Part shown: piece after piece, positions 60,216 to 64,000 of the stretch
Position numbering within the stretch: the first letter of the stretch is position 1
How the letters are laid out: each line of letters opens with the position of its first letter
From: Absidia repens
Taxonomy: Eukaryota > Mucoromycota > Mucoromycetes > Mucorales > Cunninghamellaceae
Direction: 5' to 3'
DNA length: 64,000 nt
Assembly (NCBI GenBank): GCA_002105175.1
Contig: MCGE01000024.1
Span: forward strand, 372,001 to 436,000
Notes under the pieces: generated by a model
The model's database searches: none
Seen by the model: the letters and a program-made list of their open reading frames with translations, nothing else
Told to the model about the DNA's origin: nothing
Translations under genes and position numbers: made by a program

Positions 60216-61433
60216 CTTTTTTTTTTTCTTTTTGACAAGAGCGGGGTTGACAAAATCGTTCATCTCCCCATAATCGTACACATGTGAGATTATAATTTCA
60301 CGGCTTGCGCGTCAATGTTCTTAAAATTTTTTTGGCGTACAGTATTCATTAGTGCGATAGTCAAAACATAACATGTAACGCGATATTCATTGTCAATCTG
60401 CTATACGCCAAATATAGCAACTGATTCAAGTTTTCATCGAGCAGTATCAGATCATGGAGCTGATCAAAAGTTGTCCTATAAAACTTTTGCTTGCAAGTGA
60501 CGATCATCTTACTGTCAATCTTGTTACAAGAAAATACATATCAAACGCAGTTCACAAATAAGTAAGTAGTCCTCACTTATGATACACCTCTTGCCAGATT
60601 TAAAATGTATCAAAGATAGATGTGCAAGCAATTATATATGTTTCACAAAACCAAGCAAAAAACTACAATTCATTTTATTCCCACAACGTACATTTTATGT
60701 GTTATTTTATCGTTCCATTACATATTTGATTTATATCGATGGTATGATATCGGTTATTGCTTGGCGAAGCAATTTTTTTTTTTTTTATTGATGTTCTCCG
60801 CGATCTGTAACCCGCCGCCTCAGTTGAAGGAAAGCAGACAGCGGCAAACAATGATCTCTATAATACTCATAATTTTGATTTTCCCCCGTTGTCCCGTCAG
60901 ATAAGAGCCACTCTTTCACGAGTAGAATGGAAAATTCATGTACGATGAGATTGTTTGAAAGATAAACGTTCATGAACTCAAATTGTGGAGTAGTAAAAGC
61001 ACATGAAGATCCAGGCACTTAAAAAGTAAGAGAAAACGTTTCCTTTCGATCTAACCTCTAACGACGGGAAGCGGGGTTTATATAATTTTTGACATTGGAT
61101 TTCCTCACCACTCCCGTATCTTACGGTATCTGTCAACTTCTTTTAATAGAAAAAATATTGGGTGATTCATTACATAAAATTATCCATTGCTTTTCAATAC
61201 ACATATATATTTGTGGTGCGTTTTTTTTTAAAAAAGTCTCATTTGGTGATTATTTTTGGCACATTTTATTTGTTCATGCCTGGGTTGATTTCTTCGATTT
61301 CAGTTGACTTGTGCGGTGTTTCAACCAAAGACCAATCAAAACTTTAAATGCGACACCCATCTAAAATCTATCATCTTCCGTCTCTCGGTTTCTCTTTTTT
61401 TTCACTTGTCTTTTTTAATTTCTATATATTATT
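60216..61433. other. Intergenic, divergent lipase/GTP cyclohydrolase region
   Basis: About 1.2 kb with no recognised gene; open frames are short and AT-rich. The last 60 bp before the GTP cyclohydrolase start is T-rich. Confidence 0.45.
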
Positions 61434-62587
61434 ATGTCTTTGAATCCTACAGTCAATTCACTTGTATCTACTCCTGCACAAAGTCGGCCTTCTACACCTA
61501 TTGATCCCAGTGGGTTAAGCTGGCCAAGTAAGTGAAACGCCACCCGCCACAGATCATTGATCCGTCAAATTTTTAACACACTTGATATGATTTATTTTAT
61601 TCATTAGGCAAAGGGGCAAAAGAGAGGAGAGACGAAACAATAGAAGAACGTCAAGTACGTCAAGACAAAATTGCTGGTGCTGTGCGAACTATTTTGGAAT
61701 GTATTGGTGAGGACCCAGATCGTGAAGGATTGTTGAAAACACCAGATCGTTATGCGAAAGCGCTGATGTTTTTTACAAAGGGATACGAACAAAACGTCAA
61801 AGGTAAGAAGAAAAAGTCTTTCATGTTGTGTATCGGGATGTTTTTGGCTCTCTATATCATGTATTCGCTCACCATCTCTATTTGTATATCATTAATAGAG
61901 GTAATCAATGATGCAGTGTTTGAAGAAGGTAAGGCCGGTGACAAAGGATAACGGGATTGAACTATGGACTGAGTAATTTACCTTATATTTATACTGGATA
62001 TACATAGATCATGATGAAATGGTGATCGTGAAAGATGTGGACATCTTCTCGTTATGCGAACATCATATGGTTCCATTCACTGGCAAGATTAGTATCGGTT
62101 ATATTCCCAATCGTCGTGTCGTTGGTTTGAGCAAGCTAGCACGGATTGCGGAAATGATTACTCGGAGGTAGGCAGAGAGCCGAGGGATAGTTATCGGAAA
62201 AAAAATAAACTTATTAGCGTTTTATATTTTTCCTCATTTAGGTTGCAAGTTCAGGAACGGGTGACTAAACAAGTGGCGTCCGCATTGATGGAAATATTAC
62301 AACCTCAAGGTGTGGCAGTGATTATGGAGGCGACACATTTATGTATGTGCATGCGGTAAGTTGATCGGAAGAATATTGATTCATGTCGAAAAGTGAAGGA
62401 AAAGGATGCTGAGTGCTGGAAAGGAACAATAAGACACCCGTGAGAAACTAACTGACTTTGTATATTTGTTTTTTATAGTGGGGTAGAAAAGCCTGGTAGT
62501 ACGACGGTTACAAGCTGCATGATGGGTGTTTTTAGAAGTGACTCAAGGACCAGGGAAGAATTCTTAACTTTAGTTAGACGGCGATAG
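61434..62587 (+). CDS. FOL2: GTP cyclohydrolase I
   Basis: Six exons (61434-61527, 61608-61802, 61899-61928, 62008-62167, 62242-62355, 62479-62587) give 233 residues. The catalytic domain starts at about residue 50 with [20 protein letters not shown] and [20 protein letters not shown]. Zinc ligands are C123 and H126 ([10 protein letters not shown]) and C194 (HLCMCMRGV). [32 protein letters not shown] and [11 protein letters not shown] complete the signature. The enzyme converts GTP to dihydroneopterin triphosphate, first step of folate and tetrahydrobiopterin synthesis, as a homodecamer. Exon 3 is a 30-nt microexon. AATAAATAAAATT near 62714 is the poly(A) signal. Confidence 0.96.
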
Positions 62588-63330
62588 ATGTGTTTTATAT
62601 AGTTGTTAGTCTTAGTTTTGTTCTTTTTTTTTTTAGTTTTATATTATGGGTATCGACATTTTGTATTATATTTAGTATCTAGTGTTAATTTATTTTATAT
62701 ATATATTTGATCAATAAATAAAATTTACGGTAGAATGACTCATATGACTTGATTGTTTATTTGTGATATCATAACTGCACAGAATTCCCTAAGGAGGAGA
62801 GGAGGAGGCATATCAAAGACATTGAGAAGGAGAACACAGAACGAGAGGGTATTATTAGGACAGCTTCCAAAATCTTTTAAAGGCCATCCACTCAATAGTA
62901 TTTGTTCCTGTAAGACCTATGCTTGGTAATTTTTAATACAAACCAGTTTGTAGTCAATCTAATATCATTTTCACTCAACTTCTACGCCCTGAAAGGCTTT
63001 TGTGCTATTTTTTTATTAGAAGATACCTTTGAAGAACTCGTTTTTAGATGCTCGGTCCATCACATATACCACATATCACAGATAAATATCCCAGATACAT
63101 TTTGTGTTATAGTATCCTGGTATCATGTCGCTCTGTTTATACAGTACAAATAGTACAGTATCACAGTAGTAGTTTTTTCTTCTATTTTGGAAACCTGGTG
63201 TATATAATGTATACATAGTAGACAGAGAGCTTGGATCATGACTGTTAGTTGAAGCCACTCCATAACCACGATAACCCTTATTATTATTTATTTATTTATT
63301 TATTTTGCACAAATACATTAACATTTTTTT
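62588..63330. other. Intergenic 3' of GTP cyclohydrolase
   Basis: No gene. Contains the poly(A) region and a (TTTA)n run at about 63281-63303. Confidence 0.5.
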
Positions 63331-63830
63331 CTACACCTACATGTACTATACAATGTGGAAGTACCTATCTGACAAGATAAACTAAAAGTATGAGAGTTGA
63401 TAGAAAAGCGCATAGTTTCAAGAGGTAGATTTAAACTATGGCAAGTGAACTAAGCTAAATTGATCTAATAATAACACCATGAGTGTTTATGAATAATTCT
63501 GGGGAAAATACATGGGTGTGTTGTGGTAGAATAAACAGTATAAACTAGTATAGTCAAAGAAGGTAAGCTATTCCGCTGTGAGTGACAAAAAAGTTCACAA
63601 TGCAGTGGAGTGGACTATGCTAGGTCGAACTGCTTTCTTTCAAATGCAAAAGCATCAAGAAAAAACAACAACCATACCGTCAATGTTGAACGGCGGTGGT
63701 GACTATTATGAAAAAAATAAACTACCATGTTGACGGTGTTTTGTATGATGACGGTTGCTGCAAAGAAAATGGAAGGGTTCCTTTTTTTCCTACCCACCAA
63801 AAGTAAGTTCAAATTCCGCCCACGTGGATC
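63330..63830 (+). repeat. Element B copy
   Basis: ACTATACAATGTGGAAGTAC near 63345, GACAAGATAAACTAAAAGTA near 63371 and ACTATGGCAAGTGAACTAAG near 63434 match the 36350 and 53300 copies. Later GTGAGTGACAAA near 63577 also recurs at 36640. It is followed directly by repeat R10 in the reverse orientation. Confidence 0.5.
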
Positions 63831-64000
63831 TTTTATTTACTCCCATATTTTTATTTGCGCTCTCTTTCTATTTTTCTTTTTATTTTTTCTTCACCGTTCA
63901 ACTTCTATAGGGTTATGGTGGGCTTTTATTGGTATTAGGACTAGTTTAGAAGGGGTTTTAGCTCAGGGATTACAACATGCATGGGAAACCCCTTTCATTC
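63810..64000 (-). repeat. Dispersed repeat copy R10 (cut by window end)
   Basis: AAATTCCGCCCACGTGGATC near 63812, pyrimidine tract to about 63890, then ACCGTTCAACTTCTATAGGG, AGGACTAGTTTAGAAGGGG and TTTTAGCTCAGGGATTACAA near 63956. The copy continues beyond base 64000. Confidence 0.85.

Overview
The window looks like nuclear DNA of an early-diverging filamentous fungus, most likely Mucoromycota (Mucorales-like). Reasons: compact protein-coding genes cut by many short introns (about 50-150 bp, GTAAGT-type donors, YAG acceptors); a clearly eukaryotic gene set (Pol delta, dynactin p62, PIG-M, Tim10, L-type lectin, SRP9, eS21); a fungal LIP-family lipase; and AT-rich intergenic DNA full of homopolymer tracts. 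The phylum is an inference from gene style. No tRNA, rRNA, CRISPR array or plasmid/phage feature was seen.

Layout. 1-2768: pentatricopeptide-type protein, cut by the window edge. 5547-6940 (-): mitochondrial 2-oxodicarboxylate carrier. 7884-8251 (-): Tim10. 11228-13291 (+) and 20607-22609 (-): two different MFS transporters of the anion:cation symporter type, on either side of PIG-M (14159-15927, -) and a myotubularin-type lipid phosphatase (16932-19181, +). 25984-26964 (-): homeodomain protein. 27341-28525 (-): RING-CH membrane protein. 28729-30275 (-): LIM protein. 30929-35751 (+): 20-exon DNA polymerase delta catalytic subunit. 37999-39581 (-): VIP36/ERGIC-53-type cargo lectin. 40050-40388 (+): ribosomal protein eS21. 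40711-41275 (-): SRP9. 41658-43280 (+): PEX2. 43762-44384 (+): twin-CX9C CHCH protein. 44816-46028 (-): probable DUF1838 protein. 46280-46797 (-): orphan membrane protein. 48888-49782 (-): pinin-domain protein. 51397-53143 (+): RluA/Pus9-type pseudouridine synthase. 56341-58390 (-): dynactin p62. 58714-60144 (-): secreted lipase. 61434-62587 (+): GTP cyclohydrolase I.

Most genes are unrelated housekeeping functions (mitochondrial import and transport, secretory pathway, DNA replication, translation, pteridine synthesis). Several divergent pairs share short upstream regions: LIM/Pol delta, lectin/eS21, SRP9/PEX2. Introns were placed by hand so that every exon chain stays in frame and matches the family; these gene models are reconstructions, not transcript-supported.

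The strongest unexplained signal is between the genes. At least ten copies, in both orientations, of a non-coding dispersed repeat fill much of the long intergenic DNA. It has a conserved core of about 200 bp, an A/G-rich tract, a CACGTGGGCGG-type end, and internal imperfect subrepeats carrying a TTTTATTGAAG/AATAAA motif. A second element without the core accompanies it. I do not recognise the family.
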